Below, one piece after another: positions 24,944 to 34,749 of a stretch of DNA of 64,000 nt. Made by a program: the position numbers and the translations under genes. Source of the stretch: Agrococcus sp. Marseille-P2731 (lineage in GTDB: Bacteria > Actinomycetota > Actinomycetes > Actinomycetales > Microbacteriaceae); the NCBI RefSeq assembly GCF_900117395.1, contig NZ_FPEG01000003.1:806001-870000 (forward strand), read 5' to 3'. Positions within the stretch are counted from its first letter, which is position 1, and every line of letters starts with the position of its first letter. The notes beneath the pieces are model-generated. The model had not been told where the DNA came from and made no database searches. It saw nothing but the letters and a program-made list of their open reading frames with translations.

Positions 24944-26620
24944 TCACGGCAGGCGATCGACGAGCCCGCCGGCCTCGATCGACCAGCTGCGCGTGCTGCC
25001 GATCCGCTCGAGGAAGCCGGCGTCGTGGCTCACCACGACGAGCGCGCCCTCGAAGGCCGCGAGCGCCTCCACCAGCCGGTCGACCGAGTCGAGGTCGAGC
25101 GAGTTCGTCGGCTCGTCGAGCAGCAGCAGCTGGGGCGGCGGGTCGGCCAGCAGCAGGCGCGCGAGCGCGAGCCGCAAGCGCTCGCCGCCCGAGAGCTCGC
25201 GCACGCGCTGCTCGGCCCTGCGCCCGCGGAACAGGAATCGCGCGAGCTGCGCGCGCACCTCACCGGGGTCGCGATCCGGCGCGACCTCGCGCACGGCGTC
25301 GATGAGCGTCGCATCCTCGTCGCCGAAGCGCACGCGCTGCGGCAGCAGGGCGGTGCTGCGGATGCGGTGGGTCACGACCGCGACAGGCGCCGGCCGAGCG
25401 TGGCTCGCCTCGGGCGTCGCGCTGACGGACGTCACACCGCCGGACGACGCGCTGCCGAACGAAGCGATGGCGTCGAGCAGCGTCGACTTCCCCGCGCCGT
25501 TCGCGCCGGTCAGCGCGATGCGTTCGGGCCCGCGGACGCGGATGGCTGCGCCCGCGGCCGTGCGCAGCTCGAGCACCTCGCGCCCAGCGGGCACGCGGGT
25601 GTCGGGCAGCTCGATGCGGATCGCGCGATCGTCGCGCAGCCGCTCCTCGGCCGCCTCGAGCGCTGCGCCCGCAGCCGCCTCCCGCCCCTCGTGCAGCGCC
25701 TTCGAGCGCGCGCTCGTGCCCTCAGCCTTCCGCTGCAGTCCGCCCGCCACGATCTTCGGGATCCCGCCCGCCGCGCCCGCGCGTCGCCCGGCGGCCTCCG
25801 ACCGCGAGCGCCGCTCGGCCGCCTCGATGCGCTGGCGCTTCTCGCGTCGCAGCAGCTGCTCGGCGTCGCGCACGTCGCGCTCGGCCTCGCGCTGCTCGGC
25901 CTCGATCGCCGCGCGGTACACCGAGTAGGGCCCGTCGAACGTGCGCAGGCTCGCGCCCGCGGCGCCCGAGCGCGTGCTGCCGTGCAGCTCGGCGATGCGG
26001 TCGACCCGCTCGAGCAGCTCGGTGTCGTGGCTGACCACGACGAGCGTGCCGCGCCAGCCCTCGACCGCCGCGTGCAGGCGGGCACGAGCGGATGCGTCCA
26101 GGTTGTTGGTCGGCTCGTCGAGCAGCGCGATGTCGGCGCGCTGCAGCCGGATGGCGGTCAGGCCGACGAGCACGGCCTCCCCGCCCGAGAGCGAGGCGAT
26201 GGGGCGGCGCAGCAGCTCTGCGTCGCCGGCGAGGCCGAGCGCGGCGAGCTCGCCGAGCGCCTCGGCCTCGACGCCCCAGCGGTCGCCGACCTCGTCGAAG
26301 CGCGCGGGCGAGGCGTCGCCCGACTCGATCGCCTCGATCGCGCCGAGCACGCGTGCGATGCCGAGCGCATCCGCCACCGTGCCCGGCCCGAGCGCGAGCT
26401 GCTGCGGCAGCGTCGCGACCGTGCCGTGCACCGAGACGTCGCCGGCGGCGGGTGCGAGCTCGCCGGCGATGAGGCGCAGCAGCGTCGACTTGCCGACGCC
26501 GTTGCGGCCGACGAGCCCGGTGCGGCCGTGGCCGAGGCTGCCGGTGAGGCCGTCGAGCACCGCGGTGCCGTCAGGCCAGGAGACGTGGATGCGCGTGAGC
26601 GCGATGGCGGGATGAGCCAA
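24944..26620 (-). CDS. ABC-F family ATPase (ribosome-associated)
   Basis: A 558-residue soluble twin-ATPase without membrane segments. First domain: Walker [10 protein letters not shown] (38-46), LSGGE (144-148) and [10 protein letters not shown] (166-175). A 100-residue charged linker (about 220-330, rich in Glu/Arg) corresponds to the P-site interaction motif. Second domain: GANGAGKST (about 361-369), [16 protein letters not shown] and [12 protein letters not shown]. The start is TTG 26620 with GGAGG 9 nt upstream. ABC-F proteins rescue or protect ribosomes, often against ribosome-targeting antibiotics; the leader ORF and hairpin upstream suggest antibiotic-responsive attenuation. Confidence 0.88.
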   Translation of the reverse strand: MAHPAIALTRIHVSWPDGTAVLDGLTGSLGHGRTGLVGRNGVGKSTLLRLIAGELAPAAGDVSVHGTVATLPQQLALGPGTVADALGIARVLGAIEAIESGDASPARFDEVGDRWGVEAEALGELAALGLAGDAELLRRPIASLSGGEAVLVGLTAIRLQRADIALLDEPTNNLDASARARLHAAVEGWRGTLVVVSHDTELLERVDRIAELHGSTRSGAAGASLRTFDGPYSVYRAAIEAEQREAERDVRDAEQLLRREKRQRIEAAERRSRSEAAGRRAGAAGGIPKIVAGGLQRKAEGTSARSKALHEGREAAAGAALEAAEERLRDDRAIRIELPDTRVPAGREVLELRTAAGAAIRVRGPERIALTGANGAGKSTLLDAIASFGSASSGGVTSVSATPEASHARPAPVAVVTHRIRSTALLPQRVRFGDEDATLIDAVREVAPDRDPGEVRAQLARFLFRGRRAEQRVRELSGGERLRLALARLLLADPPPQLLLLDEPTNSLDLDSVDRLVEALAAFEGALVVVSHDAGFLERIGSTRSWSIEAGGLVDRLP

Positions 26621-26645
26621 GAGAGATCCTCCGAGAGCGGGATGC

Positions 26646-26686
26646 GCTGACGGATCGATCGACCGTGCGTGTGCGGTCGGGTCAGC
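26646..26686 (-). promoter_or_regulatory. Attenuator hairpin upstream of the ABC-F gene
   Basis: On the minus-strand RNA, GCTGAC (26686-26681) pairs with GTCAGC (26651-26646), and inside it GACCG (26678-26674) pairs with CGGTC (26665-26661). The stop codon of the 11-codon leader ORF lies inside the 5' arm, so a ribosome stalled at or near the stop would prevent the stem forming. It ends 10-15 nt before the ABC-F ribosome site. Confidence 0.5.
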
Positions 26687-26717
26687 GCGTGGTCGCGGCT
26701 CCCTGGGTCTCGGTCAT
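26682..26717 (-). CDS. Candidate 11-residue leader peptide of the ABC-F gene
   Basis: ATG 26717 to TGA 26682 encodes [12 protein letters not shown] purine-rich GAGAGAAGAG lies just upstream. The position, 62 bp before the ABC-F start with its stop inside a hairpin arm, is that of regulatory leader ORFs of ABC-F and Erm resistance genes. There is no homology evidence at this length. Confidence 0.45.
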   Translation of the reverse strand: MTETQGAATTR

Positions 26718-26797
26718 CTCGGCTCTTCTCTCGCGGAGGGCACGGGCACTGACACTGCCCGCACGTGCTCGAGCGATGCTACGCGAAGCGATGCCGC

Positions 26798-26844
26798 GAG
26801 GGAAGCGTGAGGCGTGGCCACCGACCCGTGAGGGAAGCGTGAGG
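26798..26844. promoter_or_regulatory. Candidate KdpE operator (paired direct repeats)
   Basis: GAGGGAAGCGTGAGG occurs twice, at 26798-26812 and 26830-26844, exactly 32 bp apart (three helical turns). Within each copy GNGAGG repeats with an 11-bp period, the arrangement bound by OmpR/PhoB-type dimers. It lies 93 bp upstream of the kdp operon, whose regulator KdpE is of that class. Confidence 0.5.
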
Positions 26845-26936
26845 ACTGACCGCCGGGCCCTCCGGCAGGTGTCTGATCGAGATCGGCCGCCCGCGGCCCG
26901 GCGACGGCTGCGTCGCCGCCCCGACCGGAGGAACCC

Positions 26937-27020
26937 ATGCTCGACCTTGTCGTCGTCGCCGGCATCATCGCGATCTTCGCGCTCGTCGGCCTGCTCGTGC
27001 GGGGGGCCGACGCGCTGTGA
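26937..27020 (+). CDS. 27-residue single-helix protein at the head of kdp
   Basis: ATG 26937, with GGAGG 6 nt upstream, encodes one hydrophobic helix beginning [14 protein letters not shown] and ending VRGADAL. It has the best ribosome site in the operon and overlaps the kdpF GTG by 4 bp (GTGA). It resembles KdpF in size but lacks the C-terminal PER motif. It may be a second small regulatory or stabilising peptide of the Kdp complex. Confidence 0.6.
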   Translation: MLDLVVVAGIIAIFALVGLLVRGADAL

Positions 27021-27103
27021 TCGTCTTCGAGATCATCGCCGTCGCCCTCGCCCTCGCTGCGCTCGCACTGCTCGTGCGCACGCTCGTGCACCCGGAGCGG
27101 TGA
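27017..27103 (+). CDS. kdpF: Potassium-transporting ATPase subunit KdpF
   Basis: A 28-residue single-helix peptide starting at GTG 27017 and ending [10 protein letters not shown], which matches the typical KdpF C-terminus (...PER). KdpF stabilises the KdpABC complex and sits at the KdpA lipid face. The gene is translationally coupled to the preceding micro-ORF and lies 2 bp before kdpA. Confidence 0.75.
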   Translation: MIVFEIIAVALALAALALLVRTLVHPER

Positions 27104-27105
27104 GC

Positions 27106-28785
27106 ATGCCCGCCGACCTCCTGCCCGGCCTCGCCCAGGCCGCCGCCCTCGTCGCCGTGCTCGCGCTGCTCTGGCGCCCGGTGGGCGACGGCATGGCGCG
27201 AGCCTTCACCTCCCCGCACGACCTCACGATCGAGCGCGGCGCCTACCGGCTGCTGGGCGTCGACCCGGAGCGCGAGCAGTCGTGGCAGTCCTACGCGAAG
27301 TCAGTGCTCGCCGTATCGCTCGTGGGCGTGCTCGTCGTCTACGGGCTCCAGCGCTTGCAGGCCTTCCTGCCGCTCTCGCTCGGCACGCCCGCAGTGCCAG
27401 AGCTGCTCGCGGCCAACACCGCCGTCTCGTTCGTGACGAACACGAACTGGCAGTCCTACTCGCCGGAGGTGACCATGGGGCACCTGGTGCAGCTCGGCGG
27501 CCTCGCAGTGCAGAACTTCGTCTCGGCGGCCGTCGGCATCGCCGTCGCGGTGGCGCTCGTGCGCGGCCTCTCGCGGCGCAGGGCAGCGACGATCGGCTCC
27601 TTCTGGGTCGACCTCGTGCGCATCTGCACGCGCATCCTGCTGCCGCTCGCCGCGATCGTCGCCGTCGTGCTCGTGATCGGCGGCACCGTCCAGACGCTCG
27701 CGCCCTTCGGCAGCGCGACCTCGCTCACCGGCCAGCAGGTGACCGTGCCGCTCGGTCCCGTCGCCTCGCAGGAGGCGATCAAGATCCTTGGCACGAACGG
27801 CGGCGGCTTCTTCAACGCCAACTCCGCGCATCCGCTCGAGAACCCGACCGCCTGGACCAGCCTGGTGCAGACGGTGCTCATGCTGCTGATCCCGGTGGCG
27901 CTCACCCGCACCTTCGGCACGATGGTCGGCGACCGCAGGCAGGGGTTGGCGATCCTCGGTGCGATGGCGGCGATCTTCATCGCATCCCTCACGATCCTCT
28001 CGGTCGTCGAGAGCGCGGGCCACGGCACCGCCCCTGAGCTCGCCGGCGGCGCCATGGAGGGCAAGGAGGTGCGCTTCGGTGTGCTCGGCACGACGCTGTT
28101 CGGCACGGTCTCGACCGCCACCTCCACTGGCGCGGTCAACGGCATGCACGACTCCTTCACGGCCTTCGGCGGTCTGCTGCCGATGCTCAACATGATGCTC
28201 GGCGAGGTCGCGCCCGGCGGGGTCGGCTCCGGCCTCTACGGGATGCTCGTGCTCGCGATCATCGCCGTCTTCCTCTCTGGCCTGCTGGTCGGACGCAGCC
28301 CCGAGTACCTCGGCAAGCGCATCGGACCGCGAGAGATGAAGCTCGCGAGCCTCATGATCCTGGTGACGCCGACGCTCGTGCTCGCGGGCACCGCGCTCAG
28401 CTTCGCGATCCCTGCGGTGCGCGCATCGGTGGAGGGCGAGTCGCTGTGGAACCCCGGGCTGCACGGCCTCAGCGAGGTGCTCTACGCCTTCACCTCAGCC
28501 GCCAACAACAACGGCTCGGCCTTCGCGGGCCTCACCGCCTCGACGCCCTGGTTCACCGTGGCGCTCGGAGTCGCGATGCTGCTGGGCCGCTTCGTGCCGA
28601 TCGTCCTGGTGCTCGCGCTCGCGGGCAGCTTCGCCCGCCAGGGCGCTGCGCCCGCCACCGTCGGCACCCTGCCGACGCACCGGCCGCTCTTCGTCGGCCT
28701 GCTCGTGGGCGTGACGGTCATCGTCACCGCCCTCACCTACTTCCCCATCCTCACCCTCGGACCCATCGCGGAGGGCCTCCTGTGA
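27106..28785 (+). CDS. kdpA: Potassium-transporting ATPase subunit KdpA
   Basis: A 559-residue membrane subunit (E. coli 557) that selects and passes K+. The SKT-type filter loops are visible: [34 protein letters not shown] and [12 protein letters not shown]. The start ATG 27106 begins [11 protein letters not shown]. It overlaps kdpB by 4 bp (GTGA). It works with KdpB and KdpC as a high-affinity K+ pump induced under K+ limitation or osmotic stress. Confidence 0.97.
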   Translation: MPADLLPGLAQAAALVAVLALLWRPVGDGMARAFTSPHDLTIERGAYRLLGVDPEREQSWQSYAKSVLAVSLVGVLVVYGLQRLQAFLPLSLGTPAVPELLAANTAVSFVTNTNWQSYSPEVTMGHLVQLGGLAVQNFVSAAVGIAVAVALVRGLSRRRAATIGSFWVDLVRICTRILLPLAAIVAVVLVIGGTVQTLAPFGSATSLTGQQVTVPLGPVASQEAIKILGTNGGGFFNANSAHPLENPTAWTSLVQTVLMLLIPVALTRTFGTMVGDRRQGLAILGAMAAIFIASLTILSVVESAGHGTAPELAGGAMEGKEVRFGVLGTTLFGTVSTATSTGAVNGMHDSFTAFGGLLPMLNMMLGEVAPGGVGSGLYGMLVLAIIAVFLSGLLVGRSPEYLGKRIGPREMKLASLMILVTPTLVLAGTALSFAIPAVRASVEGESLWNPGLHGLSEVLYAFTSAANNNGSAFAGLTASTPWFTVALGVAMLLGRFVPIVLVLALAGSFARQGAAPATVGTLPTHRPLFVGLLVGVTVIVTALTYFPILTLGPIAEGLL

Positions 28786-30944
28786 CCACCACGCCCACGA
28801 CCACGCCGGCATCCAGCCCGGCATCCACCTCGGCCAAGCCCGACGCGCACTCCGCCGAGGGCGAGCGCCGCGGCGCACTGACGCCCGCCCAGCTCTGGCA
28901 GGCGCTGCCCGGCGCGCTGCGCAAGCTGCACCCGCGCCACATGCTCGCCACGCCCGTCATGCTCATCGTGGAGGCGGGCGCCGCCCTCACGACCGCGATC
29001 GCCGTCGCGCACCCGTTCCTCCCGGCAGGCGGAGGCTCGTCGCTGGCCTTCACCTGGGCGATCGCGGTCTGGCTCTGGCTCACGGTGCTCTTCGCGAACC
29101 TCGCGGAGGCGGTCGCCGAGGGCCGCGGCAAGGCGCAGGCGGATTCGCTGCGCCAGACCCGCACGGCGACCCCTGCCCGCAGGCTCGCCTCGTGGACCCC
29201 GGCGGATGCGGGGGCCGAGCGCGCGCAGACGAGCGAGATCTCGTCGAGCGAGCTGCTGCCCGGCGACCACGTGCTCGTGACGGCTGGCGAGGCGATCCCC
29301 GGCGACGGCGAGATCGTCTGGGGCATCGCGACGGTCGACGAATCGGCGATCACTGGCGAGTCGGCTCCGGTCGTGCGCGAATCCGGCGGAGATCGCAGCG
29401 CCGTGACCGGCGGCACGCGGGTGCTGAGCGACCGCATCGTCGTGCGCATCACCTCGAAGCCGGGAGAGAGCTTCGTCGACCGCATGATCGCGCTGGTCGA
29501 GGGTGCCGACCGTCAGAAGACGCCCAACGAGATCGCTCTCGAGATCCTGCTCGCGAGCCTCTCGATCGTCTTCGTGGTCGTGGCGCTCACCATCAACCCG
29601 ATCGCCGGCTTCGTGGCAGAGCCCGTGAGCGTCGCGGTGCTCATCGCGCTGCTCGTGTGCCTCATCCCCACTACCATCGGCGCCCTGCTCTCCGCCATCG
29701 GCATCGCCGGCATGGATCGGCTGGTGCAGCGCAACGTGCTGGCGATGTCGGGTCGCGCGGTCGAGGCCGCCGGCGACGTCACGACGCTGCTGCTCGACAA
29801 GACCGGCACGATCACGCACGGCAACCGTCGCGCGGTGGCGTTCCTGCCTGCCGACGGCGTGACGGATGCGCGGCTCGCCATCGCGGCCGCGACCGGCTCG
29901 CTCGCCGATCCCACCCCCGAGGGGGCATCCATCGTCGAGCTCGCGCACCAGCAGGGTCACGAGTTCGGCGAGGTCGCAGGCGAGCCGGTCGAGTTCACGG
30001 CGCAGACGCGCATGTCGGGCGTCGACCTGCAGGGGCCCGATGGCCTGCGCGAGATCCGCAAGGGTGCGGCGGGCGCCGTGCTGGCCTGGATGGGATCGGA
30101 TGCATCCACCGGGGCGGATGCGCGCGCGCTGACCGAGCAGGTCGAGGCGATCGCCCGCTCGGGCGGCACGCCGCTCGTGGTCGCGGAGCGCATCGGCGGC
30201 GTCGCTCGTGCGCTCGGCGTCGTGCACCTCAAGGACATCGTCAAGGACGGTCTGCGCGAGCGCTTCGCGGAGCTGCGGGCGATGGGCATCCGCACCGTCA
30301 TGATCACCGGCGACAACCGGCTCACGGCCGCCGCGATCGCCGAGGAGGCAGGCGTCGACGACGTGCTCGCCGAGGCCACGCCGGAGGACAAGCTGGCGCT
30401 CATCCGCAAGGAGCAGGAAGGCGGGCGGCTGGTGGCGATGACGGGCGACGGCACGAACGACGCCCCCGCGCTGGCGCAGGCGGATGTCGGGGTCGCCATG
30501 AACTCCGGCACCTCGGCAGCGAAGGAGGCCGGCAACATGGTCGACCTCGACTCCGACCCGACGAAGCTCATCGACGTCGTGCGGATCGGCAAGCAGCTGC
30601 TCGTCACCCGGGGGGCCCTGACGACCTTCTCGATCGCGAACGACATCGCGAAGTACTTCGCCATCGTGCCCGCGATGTTCGCCGCCTCGCTCCCGCAGCT
30701 CGCACCGCTCAACGTGATGCAGCTGAGCTCCCCGGAGTCGGCCATCCTCTCCGCCGTCATCTTCAACGCGCTCGTCATCGTCGCGCTCGTGCCGCTCGCC
30801 CTGCGGGGCGTGCGCACCCGCGCGGAGAGCGCATCCCGGATGCTCTCCCGCAACCTGCTCGTCTACGGGCTCGGCGGCGTGATCGCACCCTTCATCGGCA
30901 TCAAGCTCATCGACCTCGTCGTGAGCCTGCTGCCCGGATTCTGA
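28782..30944 (+). CDS. kdpB: Potassium-transporting P-type ATPase subunit KdpB
   Basis: A 720-residue P-type ATPase. The actuator motif TGES (ITGESAPV), phosphorylated Asp339 in DKTGTIT, and the hinge [11 protein letters not shown] are present. The protein is about 38 residues longer than E. coli KdpB because of a Thr/Ser/Ala-rich N-terminal tail (about residues 1-30), common in actinobacterial KdpB. GTG 28782 overlaps the kdpA stop. Its Ser in TGES is the site of inhibitory phosphorylation in E. coli KdpB; that mode is not demonstrated here. Confidence 0.97.
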   Translation: MTTTPTTTPASSPASTSAKPDAHSAEGERRGALTPAQLWQALPGALRKLHPRHMLATPVMLIVEAGAALTTAIAVAHPFLPAGGGSSLAFTWAIAVWLWLTVLFANLAEAVAEGRGKAQADSLRQTRTATPARRLASWTPADAGAERAQTSEISSSELLPGDHVLVTAGEAIPGDGEIVWGIATVDESAITGESAPVVRESGGDRSAVTGGTRVLSDRIVVRITSKPGESFVDRMIALVEGADRQKTPNEIALEILLASLSIVFVVVALTINPIAGFVAEPVSVAVLIALLVCLIPTTIGALLSAIGIAGMDRLVQRNVLAMSGRAVEAAGDVTTLLLDKTGTITHGNRRAVAFLPADGVTDARLAIAAATGSLADPTPEGASIVELAHQQGHEFGEVAGEPVEFTAQTRMSGVDLQGPDGLREIRKGAAGAVLAWMGSDASTGADARALTEQVEAIARSGGTPLVVAERIGGVARALGVVHLKDIVKDGLRERFAELRAMGIRTVMITGDNRLTAAAIAEEAGVDDVLAEATPEDKLALIRKEQEGGRLVAMTGDGTNDAPALAQADVGVAMNSGTSAAKEAGNMVDLDSDPTKLIDVVRIGKQLLVTRGALTTFSIANDIAKYFAIVPAMFAASLPQLAPLNVMQLSSPESAILSAVIFNALVIVALVPLALRGVRTRAESASRMLSRNLLVYGLGGVIAPFIGIKLIDLVVSLLPGF

Positions 30945-30954
30945 GGAGACCCTC

Positions 30955-31557
30955 GTGCGCACCGCGCTCAAGACCCACCTGACCGCCCTCCGCGCCCTCG
31001 CGCTGGCCACCGTCGTGCTCGGCATCGCCTACACGCTCGCCGTCACCGGCGTCGCGCAGCTGCTGCTGCCGGCGCAGGCGAACGGCTCGCTCGTCGAGCG
31101 CGAGGGGCAGGTCGTCGGTTCCGCCCTCATCGGCCAGTCCTGGCTCGACGCCGAGGGTGAGCCGCTGCCGGAGTGGTTCCAGGGCCGCCCCTCGGCGGCC
31201 GGCGACGGCTACGACGGCGGCGCATCCAGCGGCTCCAACCTGGGGCCGGAGCATCCCGATCTGATCACCGCCATCGTCGAGCGCCGGGCCGCCATCGCTG
31301 CCTTCGAGGGCGTGGAGGCGGCGGCGATCCCGGCCGACGCGCTCACCGCATCCGGCTCGGGCCTCGATCCCCACATCTCGCCCGACTACGCCCTGCTGCA
31401 GGCGCCTCGCGTCGCCGAGGCGCGCGGCCTGCCGACGAGCGAGGTGCGCGAGCTCGTGGAGCGTAGGATCGCCCCGCGCGACCTCGGCATCCTCGGCGAG
31501 CCGCGCGTGAACGTGCTCGAGCTCAACCTGGCGCTCGACGAGCTCACTGGGAGGTGA
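30955..31557 (+). CDS. kdpC: Potassium-transporting ATPase subunit KdpC
   Basis: A 200-residue subunit with one N-terminal membrane helix (about 12-38) and an extracytoplasmic domain with the family motifs SALIGQSW, FQGRPSAAG.GYDGGASSGSNLGP, SGSGLDPHISP and ELNLALDEL. GTG 30955 has GAGGAG upstream, 10 bp after kdpB. It raises the affinity of the pump for its substrates. Confidence 0.96.
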   Translation: MRTALKTHLTALRALALATVVLGIAYTLAVTGVAQLLLPAQANGSLVEREGQVVGSALIGQSWLDAEGEPLPEWFQGRPSAAGDGYDGGASSGSNLGPEHPDLITAIVERRAAIAAFEGVEAAAIPADALTASGSGLDPHISPDYALLQAPRVAEARGLPTSEVRELVERRIAPRDLGILGEPRVNVLELNLALDELTGR

Positions 31558-31559
31558 CC

Positions 31560-34070
31560 GTGGCCCGCGGTGCATTGCGCGTGCTGCTCGGCGCCGCGCC
31601 CGGCGTCGGCAAGACGTTCGCGATGCTCGAGGAGGGCCACCAGCTGCTGGCCGCGAGGCGCGATGTCGTGGTGGGCGTCGTCGAGACCCACGGCCGCGCG
31701 GGGACCGCCGCGCTGCTCGACGGCTTCGAGCAGGTGGCGACGCGCGGGGTGCAGCACCGCGGTGTGGAGCTGCAGGAGCTGGACCTGGATGCGGTGCTGC
31801 GGCGGGCACCGGAGGTCGCGCTGATCGACGAGCTGGCGCACACGAACGCACCGGGCGGAGCGCACGAGAAGCGGTGGCAGGATGTCGCGGCGCTGCTGGA
31901 TGCCGGCATCGACGTGATCTCCACCGTCAACGTGCAGCACCTGGAGTCGCTCGGCGACGTCGTCGAGCAGATCACCGGCGTCCGGCAGCGGGAGACCGTG
32001 CCGGATGCGGTGCTGCGCGACGCCGATCGCGTCGAGCTCGTCGACCTGCAGCCGCAGGCGCTGCGAGCGCGGCTCGAGGCGGGCGAGGTCTACCCCGCCG
32101 CCCGCGTCGACGCGGCGCTGTCGAACTACTTCCGGCTCGGCAACCTCACGGCGCTGCGCGAGCTCGCGCTGCTGTGGCTGGCCGACGAGGTCGACCAGGC
32201 GCTGCAGCGCTATCGCGAGCAGCAGGGCATCGACGCGACCTGGGAGACCCGCGAGCGCGTCGTCGTCGCGCTCACCGGCGGCCCCGAGGGTGAGACGCTG
32301 CTGAAGCGCGGCGCGCGCATCGCCGCGCGCTCCTCCGGCGGCGACCTGCTCGCGGTGCACGTGCAGCGGCAGGACGGCCTCGTCGACCGCGACCTCGCCG
32401 CCATCACCGCGCAGCGCGCGCTCGTCGAGCGGCTGGGGGGCTCGTTCCACACGGTGGTCGGCGACGACGTGCCCAAGGCGCTCGTGCAGTTCGCGCGCGC
32501 CAGCCACGCCACGCAGCTCGTGGTCGGCGCGAGCCGCCGCGGCTGGCTGCAGACCGCCCTCACCGGTCCCGGCATCGGGCAGGCCGTGGTGCGCGAGTCC
32601 GGCGACATCGACGTGCACACGGTGGCGCACGCTGCCGCCGCACGGGGTCGCAGGCTGCCGTCGCTCGCCCACGCGCCGCTGTCGGGACGGCGGCAGCTGG
32701 CCGGCTGGGCGCTCGCCGTGCTGGGCGTGCCAATGCTGACCTGGATGCTCGACGCCGGGAGCGAGCAGGCGTCGGTGACCGCGGATGCGCTGCTGCTGCA
32801 GCTCTGGGTGGTGGTCGTGGCGCTCGTCGGCGGCATCTGGGCCGCCACGTTCGCCGCGCTGCTGGCCGGCGTGCTGTTCCTGGTCGTGCTGGTGGAGCCG
32901 CGCTTCACGTTCGTGGTCGCCGAGCCGTGGCACGTGGTGGCCGTCGTGGTGCTGTTCGTGAGTGCGCTGCTGGTGAGCTGGGTCGTCGACCGCGCCGCCC
33001 GCACCACGCGCGCAGCGGGTCGCTCGGCGGCGGAGTCGGAGCTGCTCGCCGCGATCTCGAGCGGCGTGCTCGGCGGTCAGGGCTCGATCCAGGTGGCGCT
33101 GACGCGCACGCGCGAGGCGCTCGGGCTCACCGGCGTGCGGCTGCTGCAGGGCGAGCGCGTCGTCGCCCTCGACGGCGAGCCGGCCGACGGCGCTGGCGAG
33201 AGCGGGCGCGCGCCCACCACGGTGCCGGTGGGGGACGACTCGATGCTGGAGCTGCACGGGCGGATGCTCGACGCGGGCGAGCGCCGCATCCTCGACGTCG
33301 TGGTCCACCAGCTCGCTGCCTCGCTGCGGCACCGCTCCGTCGCCGCCATCGCCTCCGAGCTCGAGCCGCTCGCCGCGCAGGATCGCGTGCGTTCGGCGCT
33401 GCTGCGCGCCGTCAGCCACGACCTGCGCCGACCGCTCGCCGCCGCGACCGCCTCCGTCGGTGCCCTGCGATCCTCGACGATCAGCCTGGGCGAGGCCGAC
33501 CGCGCCGAGCTGCTCGCCACCGCCGGCGAGAGCCTCGCGACCCTCGGCGCGCTCGTCACCGATCTGCTCGACGTGAGCCGCATCGACGCGGGCGCGCTCG
33601 CCGTCGCGACGCGTGCGATCGACGTCGAGGACGCCATCGCGCCGGCGCTCGACGAGGTCGGCGCCTCGCCGGACGCGATCGCGCTCAAGCTGGGCGCGGT
33701 GCCGCAGGTCGTGGCCGATCCGGTCCTCCTGCAGCGCGTGCTCGTCAACCTGCTGAGCAACGCGATGCGGCACAGCCCGGCACGGGTGCCGGTCACCATC
33801 GTCGCGAGCGCGTTCGGCGAGGCGGTGGAGGTGCGCATCGCCGACCGCGGGCCGGGCATCGCGCCCGACGAGCGCGATCGCGCGTTCGTACCCTTCCAGC
33901 GCCTGGGCGATACCGACAACGACACCGGACTGGGCCTGGGCCTCGCGCTCTCGCGCGGCTTCGCCGAGGCGATGGGCGGTGAGCTCGCCGCGGAGACCAC
34001 GCCGGGTGGCGGGCTGACGATGGTGGTGCGGCTGCGGCGAGCCGCCGATGCGGGTGAGGCGGGCTCGTGA
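31560..34070 (+). CDS. kdpD: Osmosensitive K+ channel histidine kinase KdpD
   Basis: An 836-residue sensor kinase (E. coli 894). The N-terminal KdpD domain has Walker A GAAPGVGKT (11-19) and ETHGR; a USP-like domain spans about 235-355; four helices lie at about 375-480; then come a GAF-like segment, the HisKA box with His620 (AVSHDLRRP) and an HATPase domain (NLLSNAMRHSP, GLGLGLALSR). Two GTGs are possible: 31560 has GGGAGG 5 nt upstream and is preferred to 31554. It overlaps kdpE by 4 bp. It phosphorylates KdpE when K+ is low. Confidence 0.95.
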   Translation: MARGALRVLLGAAPGVGKTFAMLEEGHQLLAARRDVVVGVVETHGRAGTAALLDGFEQVATRGVQHRGVELQELDLDAVLRRAPEVALIDELAHTNAPGGAHEKRWQDVAALLDAGIDVISTVNVQHLESLGDVVEQITGVRQRETVPDAVLRDADRVELVDLQPQALRARLEAGEVYPAARVDAALSNYFRLGNLTALRELALLWLADEVDQALQRYREQQGIDATWETRERVVVALTGGPEGETLLKRGARIAARSSGGDLLAVHVQRQDGLVDRDLAAITAQRALVERLGGSFHTVVGDDVPKALVQFARASHATQLVVGASRRGWLQTALTGPGIGQAVVRESGDIDVHTVAHAAAARGRRLPSLAHAPLSGRRQLAGWALAVLGVPMLTWMLDAGSEQASVTADALLLQLWVVVVALVGGIWAATFAALLAGVLFLVVLVEPRFTFVVAEPWHVVAVVVLFVSALLVSWVVDRAARTTRAAGRSAAESELLAAISSGVLGGQGSIQVALTRTREALGLTGVRLLQGERVVALDGEPADGAGESGRAPTTVPVGDDSMLELHGRMLDAGERRILDVVVHQLAASLRHRSVAAIASELEPLAAQDRVRSALLRAVSHDLRRPLAAATASVGALRSSTISLGEADRAELLATAGESLATLGALVTDLLDVSRIDAGALAVATRAIDVEDAIAPALDEVGASPDAIALKLGAVPQVVADPVLLQRVLVNLLSNAMRHSPARVPVTIVASAFGEAVEVRIADRGPGIAPDERDRAFVPFQRLGDTDNDTGLGLGLALSRGFAEAMGGELAAETTPGGGLTMVVRLRRAADAGEAGS

Positions 34071-34744
34071 AGGTGCTCGTCGTCGACGACGATCCGCAGA
34101 TCGTGCGGGCGCTGCGCCTGACGCTGCGCAGCGTCGGCTACGAGGTGGAGACGGCCGTCGACGGCCAGGAGGCGATCCGCATGGCCGCGACGATCCGCCC
34201 CGACATCGTGATGCTCGACCTCGGCATGCCGGCGGTCGACGGCATCGACGTCATCGCGGCGCTTCGAGGCTGGAGCGAGGTGCCCATCCTGGTCGTGTCC
34301 GGCCGGACGGGATCGGCCGACAAGGTCGAGGCGCTCGACGCCGGCGCCGACGACTACGTGACCAAGCCGTTCGAGATCGACGAGCTGCTGGCGCGGCTGC
34401 GCGCGCTCGGCCGGCGCCGCGGCGGGGTGGACGCGGCCCCGGTGCTGCGGGTCGGCGACGCCGAGATCGACCTGGGCGCGAAGGCTGTCGCACGCGGCGG
34501 TGAGCGCGTGCGCCTCACCCCGACCGAGTGGCGCATCCTCGAGCAGCTCGCCCGGGCCGAGGGTCGCCTGGTGACCCGCGCCGAGTTGCTGACGGAGCTG
34601 TGGGGCACCGCCGAGGTGCGCGACACCGGCTACCTGCGCATCTACATCTCGCAGCTGCGCAAGAAGCTCGAGCCACGGCCCGCGGCACCGAAGCACATCC
34701 TGACGGAGGCCGGCATGGGCTATCGACTGGTGACCGGCCCCTGA
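34067..34744 (+). CDS. kdpE: Response regulator KdpE
   Basis: A 225-residue OmpR-type regulator. The receiver domain (1-115) has Asp7-Asp8-Asp9, the phosphoacceptor Asp51 (VMLDLGMP) and the Lys of TKPFEIDELLAR. The winged helix spans about 130-222 with ELLTELWG and RIYISQLRKKLEP. GTG 34067 overlaps the kdpD stop (GTGA). It is the expected activator of the kdp promoter, where a matching direct repeat was found at 26798-26844. Confidence 0.95.
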   Translation: MKVLVVDDDPQIVRALRLTLRSVGYEVETAVDGQEAIRMAATIRPDIVMLDLGMPAVDGIDVIAALRGWSEVPILVVSGRTGSADKVEALDAGADDYVTKPFEIDELLARLRALGRRRGGVDAAPVLRVGDAEIDLGAKAVARGGERVRLTPTEWRILEQLARAEGRLVTRAELLTELWGTAEVRDTGYLRIYISQLRKKLEPRPAAPKHILTEAGMGYRLVTGP

Positions 34745-34749
34745 GGGCG

